Assembly (NCBI GenBank): GCA_038237475.1
Contig: JBBRYS010000001.1
Coordinates: 310,001 to 374,000, forward strand
Origin: JAOAPY01 sp038237475
Lineage (GTDB): Bacteria > Acidobacteriota > Blastocatellia > Pyrinomonadales > Pyrinomonadaceae
Length of the DNA stretch: 64,000 nt
Reading direction: 5' to 3'
Of this stretch, positions 51,144 to 59,962 are shown piece after piece. Position 1 is the first letter of the stretch. Every line of letters begins with the position of its first letter. The translations under genes were made by a program, and so were the position numbers. The notes beneath the pieces are model-generated. The model had not been told where the DNA came from and ran no database searches. It saw only the letters and a list, made by a program, of their open reading frames with translations.

Positions 51144-51482
51144 TTAATGATTGTGCTCACTCTCAGTTGGCAGTCCTGCCGCAATCCAGTCAGATTTGCC
51201 TTCAGCATAGTCCCGCACATTCGTGTAACCCAGCGCTGCCAATTCACGGGCAGCGTTCTCAGAAGCGTGTCACGTCGGGTTTGCGCAGTAGACCACAATT
51301 TCTGCTCCCTTATCCGGCAAGAGCTGTGGCGCGAGTTGCCCAACCTGATCGGAGGGCAGATTGAGTGCGCCCGGCAGGTGCGCGTGATGATAGGAAGTGG
51401 CAGCCAGGGTCTCCACCAGTAAAAACTTGTGCCCACTATCAATCTTTTCTCTCAGTTCATCCCGCGAAATTGTATTAACCAT
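51144..51482 (-). CDS. Rhodanese-like protein with selenocysteine
   Basis: 112 residues in one frame interrupted by TGA at 51272-51270. Reading: DELREKIDSGHKFLLVETLA, YHHAHLPGALNLPSDQVGQL, then VVYCANPT-U-HASENAARELA and GYTNVREYAEGKSDW-like ending (GLPTESEHNH). In the family the pattern is VYCxxxxCxxS, so U replaces the second cysteine. The first, catalytic cysteine remains. A 7-bp hairpin follows the TGA. GAGGGGAACCTG precedes the ATG. It is first in the unit with arsM and may handle persulfide, selenide or arsenic-thiol chemistry. Confidence 0.88.
51234..51255 (-). promoter_or_regulatory. Putative SECIS hairpin of the Sec rhodanese gene
   Basis: CGCTGCC-CGTGAATT-GGCAGCG on the minus strand gives a perfect 7-bp stem with an 8-nt loop, starting 17 nt after the first base of the TGA at 51272. 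Confidence 0.6.
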
Positions 51483-51549
51483 CAGGTTCCCCTCTTAATT
51501 GATAACTGTTCGTCTTCGTTGCCTCTTTTGGACAGCAGAGACATTTCAT
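51475..51549 (-). CDS. Possible 24-residue cysteine-rich leader peptide
   Basis: A short frame starting ATG at 51549 (MKCLCCPKEATKTNSYQLRG) ends 8 bases inside the rhodanese gene, the kind of overlap used for translational coupling. The CLCC start could bind a thiophilic metalloid such as arsenite. No good ribosome binding site precedes it, so it may be chance. Confidence 0.2.
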   Translation of the reverse strand: MKCLCCPKEATKTNSYQLRGEPDG

Positions 51550-51770
51550 CTTCAGTCAGCAGGTCTTCAATTGTAGCCGCACTGCCGCCTCTTTGAAACC
51601 TCGAAAAAGTGGAGCCGATCCGAATTTCGTCGCGTCAGTAATGGTTGCCAGAGATCCGTCGCATAAGTATCACGTACAAGAACCCAGGTCACTCTGGTTC
51701 CCTTCCTCAATCGCCATCAGTAATATGACTGGCATTTGCCGGCACAGCTGAACGCGTCAGAGGTGAGGAC

Positions 51771-53225
51771 ATGAAGCAGTACGATCTGGTAGTAATCGGC
51801 GGAGGATCAGCCGGATTGGTGGTTGCCGGCGGCGCAGCGCAACTCGGCGCGCGTGTGGCTCTGGTAGAAAAAAAGGCGCTGGGTGGCGATTGTCTCTTCA
51901 CCGGCTGCATTCCCTCAAAAACCCTGATTCGTTCGGCGCGTTTTGCGGCCGACGCGCGCCGTGCAGGAGCTTTTGGATTCGCGCCCCTCTCGCCTGAGTT
52001 TAAAGATGGCTCATTCACTTCCATTAACGCTCGCATCGCCCGTGTGATCGAGACGGTTGGCGAGCACGACAAGCCGGAGCGTTTCGAGGCTTGGGGTGTC
52101 GAAGTCATTTTTGAAACACCGCGCTTCGTCTCGCCCACGGAAATCGAGTTGACCAATCAAGCGGGTTTAAAGCGAAAGATCAAAGCAAAGCGTTTTTGCA
52201 TCTCCACTGGTTCACGTCCTGCTATTCCTCCGATAGAAGGATTGAAAGAGTCCGGCTTCATCACGAACGAGGAAGTTTTCCAACTGCGTACGCTACCAAA
52301 GTCGCTGCTCGTGCTGGGCGGCGGACCAATCGGTCTCGAACTGGGACAGGCATTTGCCCGCCTTGGCAGCAAAGTCACGGTGGTTGAGATGGGTGACCGT
52401 TTGTTGTCGAAAGAAGACGCTGAAGTCTCAGCGATCATCGCCGACATCATGAAAGCAGAAGGCCTGGAGATTCTGCTGAATCACAAAGCAGTGCACGTCG
52501 CCGGCGTCAACGGAGAAAAACTGCTCACCGTCGAAACCGAAGGACAGCGGAAAGAACTGCGCGCTGAAGAAATTCTGGTGGCGACGGGGCGCCAGCCAAA
52601 CATCGAGGGATTGAATCTCGAAGCTGCAGGAGTGACCTACGAAAAAGGTCGAGTCATCACGGATGAGTACCTGCGGACTTCTGCGTCTCATATCTTTGCC
52701 GCAGGCGATGTTACCGGACATTTTCCTTTCACTCATATGGCGGCTTATGAAGCTTCGGTGGTAATCCGCAATGCTCTGTTATTTTGGCCGCTGCTACAGA
52801 AGGTTGATTTCCGAGTAGTTCCCTGGACGACCTTTACAGATCCCGAATGCGCGCGCGTTGGTTTAACTGAAGCTGAAGCCAGGACAAAATTTGGGGCCGC
52901 CAGCATTAATATTTACCGCACAGAATTTGCTGATAATGATCGCGCCCAGGCTGAGGAGGACAGCAAAGGGTTCGCGAAGATAATCTGTCGCGGGAAAAAA
53001 AATGAAATTATTGGCGCGCACATCGTCGGCGCGCATGCAGGCGAAGTCATTCACGAAGTCGTGCTGGCGATGAAACAACGACTTGGGATTACAACCCTGG
53101 GAAGTCTGATTCATGTCTATCCGACGCTGGCGCAGGTTAATCAGCAGGCCGGACTGGATGCAATTCTTAAGCAGCTGTTGGCCTATAAGAAGTGGTTGTC
53201 TTACTACTTAAAACTCTGGCGTTGA
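51771..53225 (+). CDS. Pyridine nucleotide-disulfide oxidoreductase (mercuric reductase/lipoamide dehydrogenase-like)
   Basis: A 484-residue FAD/NAD(P) enzyme: FAD motif VVIGGGSAGLVVAGGAAQLG (about 6-25), redox pair GGDCLFTGCIPSK (about 39-51), second nucleotide motif LVLGGGPIGLELGQAFARLG (about 180-199), FAAGDVTG, and a C-terminal dimer domain with VIHEVVLAMKQRLGI. No N-terminal HMA domain is present. Enzymes of this branch reduce disulfides or Hg(II). It stands divergent to the arsenosugar/Sec rhodanese unit and could supply electrons to the thiol/selenol proteins. Confidence 0.88.
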   Translation: MKQYDLVVIGGGSAGLVVAGGAAQLGARVALVEKKALGGDCLFTGCIPSKTLIRSARFAADARRAGAFGFAPLSPEFKDGSFTSINARIARVIETVGEHDKPERFEAWGVEVIFETPRFVSPTEIELTNQAGLKRKIKAKRFCISTGSRPAIPPIEGLKESGFITNEEVFQLRTLPKSLLVLGGGPIGLELGQAFARLGSKVTVVEMGDRLLSKEDAEVSAIIADIMKAEGLEILLNHKAVHVAGVNGEKLLTVETEGQRKELRAEEILVATGRQPNIEGLNLEAAGVTYEKGRVITDEYLRTSASHIFAAGDVTGHFPFTHMAAYEASVVIRNALLFWPLLQKVDFRVVPWTTFTDPECARVGLTEAEARTKFGAASINIYRTEFADNDRAQAEEDSKGFAKIICRGKKNEIIGAHIVGAHAGEVIHEVVLAMKQRLGITTLGSLIHVYPTLAQVNQQAGLDAILKQLLAYKKWLSYYLKLWR

Positions 53226-53255
53226 GAGCGCGGCCATCCTTCAAGTTTTCAGACG

Positions 53256-54089
53256 TCACTTGAGATGCTTGATTAGCATGACCTCGTTACCGCGTTCGTT
53301 ATAGATCAGTTCATCCACCAGTTGCCTGGTCACCAGTATCCCAAAACCACCTGCACGCAACCCGTGCTCTTCACGAAATGCCATATGAGCGATGGGATTC
53401 TCCGCCGTATTGGAAGTTGCCGCGTGCGGCAGATCCTCCCGATTGAAGCCTGGTCCAGGATCTCGGAAGTAGTAAACGATTGCGTGTTGAGAGCGCACGG
53501 CCGAGACCTCGACCACTAATTCCGGGTTGAAACCTGCACCGTGCTCCATCGCGTTCATGAGAATCTCACGGAAGGCGGTGATCAGCGCCTCGCGCTCGGG
53601 GTCAGGCAGATCCGACTTCAATTCATCCATCAGCCGGATCAGTCGTTCAGCGGTTAGTTTGCGCGACGCGACTTTGAGAGCAATCCAATTGGGGCGGGCT
53701 GACAAAACTTCTATGCCGTCCCTCCAGTCAGTTTCCGCGATTGCGCGTGCGATCATCGCAACGACCTCGCCCGGGTCGTACGGAGCACAGAAGCAGGCAA
53801 ACACGTGGGCGCGCAGTGCTGCGATCAGTTCCTGAGTCGTAGCCGCCGGCGCCAGCACGATAATGCGTAGCCCTGGACGAAGAGTTCGCAGCTTCTCGAC
53901 CAGCGCTAGATCTTTGTCGAACGGATTACCGGGGTCTGTCAACACGACATCAAAGTTTCGCCGTTCGAGCAGTCTGATCGCGTCCGCCTCTGCTGCTGCG
54001 GTTTCAATCCTGCACTCCTGCAGAGACGGCGCATTTTCAAGCCAGGTCAGGTCAATCGGATCAGCACTGATGACCAGTATTCTCGCCAT
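53256..54089 (-). CDS. Receiver-like domain fused to an RsbW-type HATPase domain
   Basis: A 277-residue protein. Residues 1-120 form a receiver-like fold (RILVISADPIDLTWLENAP, phosphoacceptor Asp in VVLTDPGNPFD), but the conserved Lys is lost (FCAPYDP instead of KPF). Residues 140-277 are an anti-sigma/serine kinase-type HATPase (FREILMNAMEHGAGFNPELV, FRDPGPGFN, RAGGFGILVTRQLVDELIYN). The ATG at 54089 has GGAGGAAG before it. It probably controls a partner-switching pathway by kinase activity or binding. Confidence 0.88.
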   Translation of the reverse strand: MARILVISADPIDLTWLENAPSLQECRIETAAAEADAIRLLERRNFDVVLTDPGNPFDKDLALVEKLRTLRPGLRIIVLAPAATTQELIAALRAHVFACFCAPYDPGEVVAMIARAIAETDWRDGIEVLSARPNWIALKVASRKLTAERLIRLMDELKSDLPDPEREALITAFREILMNAMEHGAGFNPELVVEVSAVRSQHAIVYYFRDPGPGFNREDLPHAATSNTAENPIAHMAFREEHGLRAGGFGILVTRQLVDELIYNERGNEVMLIKHLK

Positions 54090-54287
54090 CACTCTTCCTC
54101 CAACGAATCGGCAGTCAACCCTTGTTCTTTCCAACGCCGGTTGGCGCAGCAGCGCTCGTCTTGCAACCGGAGCTTCAGGACAGGCTCCATGATACTCCAA
54201 ACCTTCGGCGACTCGAATTGATGGAGTAAACAGGACAGGGACGGCTTATTCGTTTAAAATAATCCAGCAGAACAGGAGAGCAGCTCT

Positions 54288-54746
54288 ATGAATGTAGGCC
54301 AAATCATGCGTCAGCCGGCAATAGTTCTGGACGAGGACGCATCTCTCGAAGATGCTGCACGAATCATGCTTGAGCATGACTTTCGTGGTCTGCCGGTAGT
54401 AAATGATCAGGGCAAGCTATGCGGGTTCGTCAGTGTGTCCGACTATATGGCCAAGAACAAGTGCATACCCTTTTCACGTTTCCAGGCGCCGCAGTTATTC
54501 GGGAAGTGGATCACTCCCGAGGGCATTGAGCAGATGTACGAAGAGGCGCGCACGACTCCGGTTAAGGAGATCATGAGCAGCAATGTAGTTTTCGTGACTG
54601 AGCATGACACGGTTGACAAGGTGATCAGGCTAATGGTTGATCGCGATCTCAACCGGATTCCGGTAGTGCGCGACGGCGTGCCCATAGGGATCGTAGCCCG
54701 TTACGATCTCCTGCAATTGATGGTGCACAAGGATCCTACTGAATAA
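54288..54746 (+). CDS. Twin CBS-domain protein
   Basis: A 152-residue protein of two CBS motifs: MNVGQIMRQPAIVLDEDASL (1-20) with HDFRGLPVVNDQGKLCGFVS, and VKEIMSSNVVFVTEHDTVDK with RDLNRIPVVRDGVPIGIVAR. A ~45-residue insert lies between them (about 55-95). CBS pairs bind adenosyl nucleotides and regulate partners. It stands alone, preceded by CAGGAGAGCAG. Confidence 0.9.
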   Translation: MNVGQIMRQPAIVLDEDASLEDAARIMLEHDFRGLPVVNDQGKLCGFVSVSDYMAKNKCIPFSRFQAPQLFGKWITPEGIEQMYEEARTTPVKEIMSSNVVFVTEHDTVDKVIRLMVDRDLNRIPVVRDGVPIGIVARYDLLQLMVHKDPTE

Positions 54747-54779
54747 AATAAATCCCTACTTCAAATCGCTTGCTGCAGC

Positions 54780-54822
54780 CGGCCAGCTTTCTTACACCTT
54801 TTAGATCCTGACTGGCTGGCCG
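54780..54822. terminator. Possible shared terminator hairpin
   Basis: CGGCCAGC (54780-54787) pairs with GCTGGCCG (54815-54822) between two convergent genes. The loop is long (27 nt), so strength is uncertain. Confidence 0.45.
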
Positions 54823-54834
54823 CGTTGCCCCACA

Positions 54835-55104
54835 CTACTTCGCCGCTTTCTTTTTACTCGTTTGCTTTTGGCGCCTCTGAGATAAAGCGCTGCCCGCCGC
54901 TGATTTGGCGGCACGGCTTGCCTTGGGGTTGCGCATGACTTTTGAAGCGACTTTGGCGACCTTTTTTGAAGTCGTGCGGCTGGGCGACTTCCGCTGTGAC
55001 AAAGCGCTGCCGGCGGTTCGTTTCGCGTTCTTGCTGGCGGCGGGGTTGCTCAGGACTTTGCCCGCTCTGCTGGCAACCTTTCGGCCGGTTCCTTTAACTG
55101 CCAT
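54835..55104 (-). CDS. Small basic two-repeat protein (histone-like composition)
   Basis: An 89-residue Lys/Arg/Ser/Ala-rich protein with an internal duplication: VASRAGKVLSNPAASKNAKR then TAGSALSQR, and VASKVMRNPKASRAAK then SAAGSALSQR. No acidic residue cluster, cysteine or membrane helix is present. The composition resembles bacterial H1-like DNA-binding tails. The function is unknown; DNA or RNA binding is inferred from charge alone. Confidence 0.75.
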   Translation of the reverse strand: MAVKGTGRKVASRAGKVLSNPAASKNAKRTAGSALSQRKSPSRTTSKKVAKVASKVMRNPKASRAAKSAAGSALSQRRQKQTSKKKAAK

Positions 55105-55137
55105 AACTTTCTTTCTCCGCTATTTGAGGGCTGGTCC

Positions 55138-55620
55138 TCACGGCTGGGCCTTTCCGCTGCCAACTACCTTGCGATAAGTAGCAAACATATCAGAGAGACG
55201 GTCTGCGGCTGCTGGATCGTTTCGGGCCAACAGGGTGACCACCTCATCACGTTGGGCGAAGATCGGATTTAGTTTTCCCATCTGCTCTGCGGTCAGGACG
55301 GAACTGGTTTTATCGTCAACCTCGGTGCGCAATTCCGAAAAAAATCTGCTTGCCTCCTGCCGCGCCGGTTCGTACTCGCCACGTCGCGCATCGATTGCCG
55401 CCGCAGCCAAACTATTCTGCAACTGATTCAGACGAAGCTCATGGCGCGCCGCGTCGCGTTCCTGCGCGCGCAGCCGCGCCTGGTACCACATGGGCAGGAG
55501 TCCAAGTAGGAAGATGATGCCGGCAACTACCAGCGCAATTCCTACGCGGATCAGTTTCGCCTCTACTTTCCCTCTCAGCGAATCAGGCTGGACACTTGAG
55601 GCATTACTTTCTTCTTTCAT
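55138..55620 (-). CDS. Single-pass membrane protein of unknown function (paralogue of 61527-62009)
   Basis: A 160-residue protein with one membrane helix (IALVVAGIIFLLGLLPMWYQ, about 28-47) and a helical external part: RDAARHELRLNQLQNSLAAA, then RRGEYEPARQEASRFFSELR and NDPAAADRLSDMFATYRKVV. The paralogue shares LGL.PMW, RRG/QRGDYEPARQ and LLAR.DPAA. I do not recognise the family. The coiled, tetratricopeptide-like helical body suggests protein interaction. Confidence 0.8.
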   Translation of the reverse strand: MKEESNASSVQPDSLRGKVEAKLIRVGIALVVAGIIFLLGLLPMWYQARLRAQERDAARHELRLNQLQNSLAAAAIDARRGEYEPARQEASRFFSELRTEVDDKTSSVLTAEQMGKLNPIFAQRDEVVTLLARNDPAAADRLSDMFATYRKVVGSGKAQP

Positions 55621-55825
55621 ACGTACTCCAGATCTCTTTTAGATATTTCGCAAAGCAGCGAGGACATAGCCCCGGTTATCGCCTTTCAGTCACAGTGGAA
55701 AATCGCGGCACCCACCAGCAAATTTCAGCCGGAACATTGTCGCCTGCAGGCTAATCGGCGCGGCGGGGGCGGAATAATCTTTCGGCGCGACGGCACAAAA
55801 TTCTTATTCTTTTCTAAGCGGACGA

Positions 55826-57235
55826 CTACGGGAAAACTCCCAGCTCGGCATATGAAGTAGCAATCTTGTTCAGCGCACTTACAAAGGCGGCGGTGCGCAA
55901 GGTCTTAATTCGAGAATCCGCTTTCCAAACCTCACGCACCTGGTGATAGGCGGTCACCATCGTCTCTTCCAGCCCGGAATTAACGAGGTCAATCTCGTCG
56001 GGACCACGCGCAATTGACTTCCTCTGTTCATCCGAAAGATGTTTACCCGACGTCTCTTCAATCGCTCCAAGCACACTGGCGAAGGTCTGCTGCTCAAACC
56101 GCTTGCCCATTCTGCCAAAGCGCACGTGAGAGAGATTCTTAAGCCACTCAAAATATGAAACGGTCACGCCGCCGGCGTTAAGGTAAATATCAGGAACGAC
56201 CATCACACCCTTGTCAGCGAGGATCTGCTCGGCCGCAGCGCTGGTTGGACCATTGGCTGCTTCCCCAATTATTTTGGCCCGGATCCGGGGAGCGTTGTCT
56301 TCAGTGATTTGATTTTCAAGAGCTGCGGGAATCAGGATGTCGCACTCGAGTTCCAGGGCTGCGGCACTGTGGGACAGATTAGTGGCGCCTGGAAAATTTA
56401 AGAGAGAGGCGGTCTCTTTGCGGTGCCTCATGACGTCTTCAAGATTGAGTCCGGCGGGGTTGTGAATAGCGCCCTCCTGCTCAGCGAGGCCCACCAGAAT
56501 TGCACCCTCTGTCTGACAGAACTGGGCGGCGTGATACCCGACATTACCGAGTCCCTGAATGACTACCCTCTTGCCTTTCAGCCCCGGAGTCAATCCAAGT
56601 ATCTTCATGTCTTCGGCGTAACTGCAGATTTCCTTCAATCCGAAAACCACTCCGCGGCCTGTCGCCTCTAAGCGGCCGCGAATGCCGCCTTGCGATACGG
56701 ATTTCCCAGTCACGCACGCTAAGGCATTGATCTGACCCGGATGAAATGCCGCATAGGTATCGGCAATCCAGGCCATTTCTCTTTGGCCGGTGGCATAGTC
56801 GGGCGCAGGGACGTCAAGTCCCGGCCCGATGAAGTTCTTCTTAATTAGTTCAGCGGTATAGCGCCGGGTTATTCGCTCGAGTTCAGACAGTGTGTAGTTT
56901 GCCGGATTAATCTTGACGGCCCCTTTGGCGCCGCCAAAAGGGATGTCCATCAGGGCGCATTTATAGGTCATCAGCGAAGCCAGCGCGACGACCTCGTCTT
57001 CGTTTGCTTCCTCTGAAAAACGGATGCCTCCTTTGACTGGAAGCTTGTGATGGCTGTGCTGGGCGCGCCAGCCTTTGATTACTTCATACCCGCGTGAGGT
57101 ACGCACTGGGAATTGGACTACATAAATGCTGTTGCAGCGCTTGATCTGTTCGAGCAGCCCACTTGGATGGCTAGTAAGAGCCGCGGCTTGATCGAATGAG
57201 AAGAAAACGTTTTCCCTGAAGCTTCGTTTTGTCAC
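55826..57235 (-). CDS. Glutamate dehydrogenase
   Basis: A 469-residue NAD(P)-dependent glutamate dehydrogenase: LPVKGGIRFSEEANEDEVVA (about 65-84), catalytic motif DIPFGGAKGAVKINPANYTL (about 97-116), NAD-binding VVIQGLGNVGYHAAQFCQTE (about 221-240) and ANGPTSAAAEQIL. The GTG start at 57235 is used. It interconverts glutamate and 2-oxoglutarate, linking nitrogen and carbon metabolism. It is the second amino-acid dehydrogenase in the window after 31073-32149. Confidence 0.92.
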   Translation of the reverse strand: MTKRSFRENVFFSFDQAAALTSHPSGLLEQIKRCNSIYVVQFPVRTSRGYEVIKGWRAQHSHHKLPVKGGIRFSEEANEDEVVALASLMTYKCALMDIPFGGAKGAVKINPANYTLSELERITRRYTAELIKKNFIGPGLDVPAPDYATGQREMAWIADTYAAFHPGQINALACVTGKSVSQGGIRGRLEATGRGVVFGLKEICSYAEDMKILGLTPGLKGKRVVIQGLGNVGYHAAQFCQTEGAILVGLAEQEGAIHNPAGLNLEDVMRHRKETASLLNFPGATNLSHSAAALELECDILIPAALENQITEDNAPRIRAKIIGEAANGPTSAAAEQILADKGVMVVPDIYLNAGGVTVSYFEWLKNLSHVRFGRMGKRFEQQTFASVLGAIEETSGKHLSDEQRKSIARGPDEIDLVNSGLEETMVTAYHQVREVWKADSRIKTLRTAAFVSALNKIATSYAELGVFP

Positions 57236-57504
57236 TGGTATATTTCGCCTTTTTTATAGTCTGAATTTCGCCCAGGGAACAGCGTTGAGAGGGCGCCCTG
57301 TTTGGATCGTCCGGTTGATGGCTGCCATTCTGCACTTCTCCGAGCCGCCTTGGCAACTAACGTCAGCCAGCCAAACTCAACCCTCAGCCCTGATCTTTAT
57401 TGCAACTCTACCGGACAGGCTTGTCGCCGGCGCGAATGCGAGTCAACCGGGCCGCTAAAACTTTCCATTTGAAATCGACTCTGCACCAGCGACAGCGGCA
57501 GCTG

Positions 57505-58002
57505 TCATTGTTTTGGTGTTCTCATTTTTCGCATTGTAATACTGACCACTGGGGACTTCCCTGCGGTGCGGCTATAGGCCACCCAATATCCCGCAGCCGG
57601 ATAACGCACGAGCTGGTAGAGATTTCCGTTTTTGCCGGGCTTGAGTTCAACGCCAAGCACTTCCATCGCCGTTGGCGCTCCGCTATCTGCCCCGACATAG
57701 TCGACAGAGACTGTTCGGACCTTTCCATCCAGATAGACTATCTGAGTAGATTCCATCTTTGATAAAACAAAGAAATCCTGTTGCTTGCTTTTTGCCTTGG
57801 GCTTACCCAGTTTTTCGCGCGCTTCCGCAGTAGTCATACCGACCGTCACGCCGCGATAGTTAGTGTAGAGCGGTCCTATCTCCTGACTGGGCGTGGCCGA
57901 AGGCATGGACCCTTGCGCCTGGATGGATTGGCCAAAGCAGGCAATGGCGATGAGCAGCAGACTTGGGTAAAAGTACAAACCATATGTTCGGAGTCCTGGC
58001 AT
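57505..58002 (-). CDS. Secreted protein of unknown function
   Basis: A 165-residue protein starting ATG at 58002 (AGGAGGAAGTAAG upstream). A signal peptide (LYFYPSLLLIAIACFGQSIQAQG, given in parts: LYFYPSLLLIAIAC, FGQSIQAQG) is followed by a domain reading YRGVTVGMTTAEAREKLGKP, which resembles SmpA/OmlA-like repeats in which G.T.eea...LGKP marks the fold, and then strands. No catalytic residues were seen. A single gene. Confidence 0.75.
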   Translation of the reverse strand: MPGLRTYGLYFYPSLLLIAIACFGQSIQAQGSMPSATPSQEIGPLYTNYRGVTVGMTTAEAREKLGKPKAKSKQQDFFVLSKMESTQIVYLDGKVRTVSVDYVGADSGAPTAMEVLGVELKPGKNGNLYQLVRYPAAGYWVAYSRTAGKSPVVSITMRKMRTPKQ

Positions 58003-58061
58003 CTTACTTCCTCCTAAAATTTTCATGACCTGTTTATCACACCTGAGCGCATTCCCTACAG

Positions 58062-59285
58062 CTAGAGAATCGAATCATCTGTTCGCTTGATTTTGAGCAG
58101 TGTCATCAACGGCGAGATTGTTAATCCCTGTACCAGTAGGCTAAAAGTAACCGCGCCAAAAGTCATTGCCACCAATTGCTCACGACCGGGAATACTTAAT
58201 GGAATGCTCAAGACCAGCGCGATGGACAGCGAGCCGCGTAGCCCGCCCCAGAAGACAATGTGTTGCCAACGAAACGAGACGGGTTCATTAAGGCGATTGA
58301 TTATCGGGAAGAAACCGTAAACCGCGAGGGCGCGCGCCACGGACATCGCGAGTACTCCCCAGAGAATAAACACCACGTGCTCAGCCAGCAGCGAAAACTG
58401 AATCTCAATGCCTATCAAAAGAAACACCAGCGAGTTGACTACGAAGGCCGCGTATTCCCAAAAGGAGTCGACCGCCACTTCCGTGTTCGGCGACATCCCC
58501 TGGTTCCGCCCGTAGTTGCCGATAACTATGCCGGTAATCAATACGGCAATGACCGGCGAAACATGTATGTTCTCAGCCGCGATGAACGATCCGTAAGCCG
58601 CGATCGTGGTGAGCATGATCTCCAACAGGTGGTCATCGAAATATGACGTGAGCTGTGCAGACACAAAACCAATCACTCCCCCCAGCAACGCCCCGCCCAG
58701 GAACACAACGGCGAAACGAAACAGGGAGTCTGCGAGCAGAGCCCCCGGCGAGCCGAAACCCGTGGCGCCAATCATCAAGCCCAGAATGATGCGGAAGACC
58801 ACCACCGCGGTCCCGTCGTTGAAAAGGCTTTCGCCTTCCAAAAGAACCGTCAATCTCCTGGGTGCACCCAACTTTTTGAAAAGGGCAAGCACTGAAACCG
58901 GATCGGTTGCCGAAATGACGGAACCAAAAAGCAGCGCTGACATCCACGGCAATCCAGTGCCCAGATGCAAAATCACAGCGATCACTCCCACGGCAAAAAC
59001 TACCCCCGGTACCGCGAGGCTGAAGATTGGAATAAGGTTAGCCCTGAGCCGGTCCAGTTTCAGGTTCCAGGCCGCCTCAAACAAAAGCGCCGGCAAGAAG
59101 ATAAGCAGAATCAGATCCGGAGAGATGTGAATAACAGGCAGGAAGTGCATCGGACTAATGACAAGCCCAACAATTACCAGGGCCAACGTATAAGGCACCG
59201 GCACCCACTTTGAAGCCATCGCCACTCCCGAGGCGATCATCAACAACACAATCAGGATGGTTATAGTCGAGTGGGTATCATCCAA
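58062..59285 (-). CDS. CPA1-type Na+/H+ antiporter (NhaP-like)
   Basis: A 407-residue protein with about 11-12 helices. The CPA1 core has FGSVISATDPVSVLALFKKL (about 123-142) with the ion-binding TDP, then LLEGESLFNDGTAVVVFRII (about 150-169) with the ND pair. GGLRGSLSIALVLSI is near the C-terminus. All ion-binding residues are intact, so it should exchange Na+ or K+ for H+. It has no large cytosolic tail. Confidence 0.92.
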   Translation of the reverse strand: MDDTHSTITILIVLLMIASGVAMASKWVPVPYTLALVIVGLVISPMHFLPVIHISPDLILLIFLPALLFEAAWNLKLDRLRANLIPIFSLAVPGVVFAVGVIAVILHLGTGLPWMSALLFGSVISATDPVSVLALFKKLGAPRRLTVLLEGESLFNDGTAVVVFRIILGLMIGATGFGSPGALLADSLFRFAVVFLGGALLGGVIGFVSAQLTSYFDDHLLEIMLTTIAAYGSFIAAENIHVSPVIAVLITGIVIGNYGRNQGMSPNTEVAVDSFWEYAAFVVNSLVFLLIGIEIQFSLLAEHVVFILWGVLAMSVARALAVYGFFPIINRLNEPVSFRWQHIVFWGGLRGSLSIALVLSIPLSIPGREQLVAMTFGAVTFSLLVQGLTISPLMTLLKIKRTDDSIL

Positions 59286-59332
59286 TGCTATTCACCAGTC
59301 GCGCAGTTTGCGCATAGAGGTCAGACCCGAAC

Positions 59333-59962
59333 TTAATCCTCTTTTCTTTGCGCCAGCACCTGCCGGATAACCGTGGCGGTAGCCTTCGGGTGCTTGCGTG
59401 CCAACTCATTCGCAATCTTGTTGATTAATTCTTTTTGCACGGCTGAGACTTTGCCGAATCCCAGAAAACCACCCGACGCGCTGGCCACGACATTACAGTA
59501 ATAAGCGAGGCTCTGCTCTCGAATGCTGTGTACTACGGGAGGTCTGGTGGCCAGGATATCCCCAATCAGACGAAGCGTTTTTTTGAAAAAGTCATCGAAC
59601 GGCCGGTGGTTCAGCCAATCAAGCAGCATGGCTTCAGCGGGCGAGCCGGCTTCCATACCACGTTGCCTGGCTATCTCCAAAATGGCTTTGCGTTCATCCT
59701 CGGTTAACTCTCCATCGATCCAGCCGACCTCGATCACCGGAACCAGAAAGAGCAGAAAGACCGTGTCGCGTGAATAGCCTAGTTCCTGAAGTCCGTCCAG
59801 TATGTCCACGTCTTCCACCAAAAAGAAGTCGGCTAACTCCTGGCGCTCTTGTTCCTTCAAAGCCAGTTGGCGCATCTGCTCCAGAATTTCCTTCTCTCTT
59901 TTATGAAAGTATTCTTCTTCTTTGGCTTTTCTCAAATTGGAAAGTATGGTTGAGTCTGACAT
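59333..59962 (-). CDS. TerB-like cytoplasmic protein of unknown function
   Basis: A 209-residue soluble protein: an N-terminal charged coiled coil (LRKAKEEEYFHKREKEILEQ, about 8-27), and a helical domain with VPVIEVGWIDGELTEDERKA (about 78-97) resembling TerB/DjlA-type acidic metal-binding helices. The C-terminus is KHPKATATVIRQVLAQRKED. The ATG at 59962 fits the start of sequence sense. Function is unknown; metal or membrane-stress roles are only analogies. Confidence 0.7.
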   Translation of the reverse strand: MSDSTILSNLRKAKEEEYFHKREKEILEQMRQLALKEQERQELADFFLVEDVDILDGLQELGYSRDTVFLLFLVPVIEVGWIDGELTEDERKAILEIARQRGMEAGSPAEAMLLDWLNHRPFDDFFKKTLRLIGDILATRPPVVHSIREQSLAYYCNVVASASGGFLGFGKVSAVQKELINKIANELARKHPKATATVIRQVLAQRKED

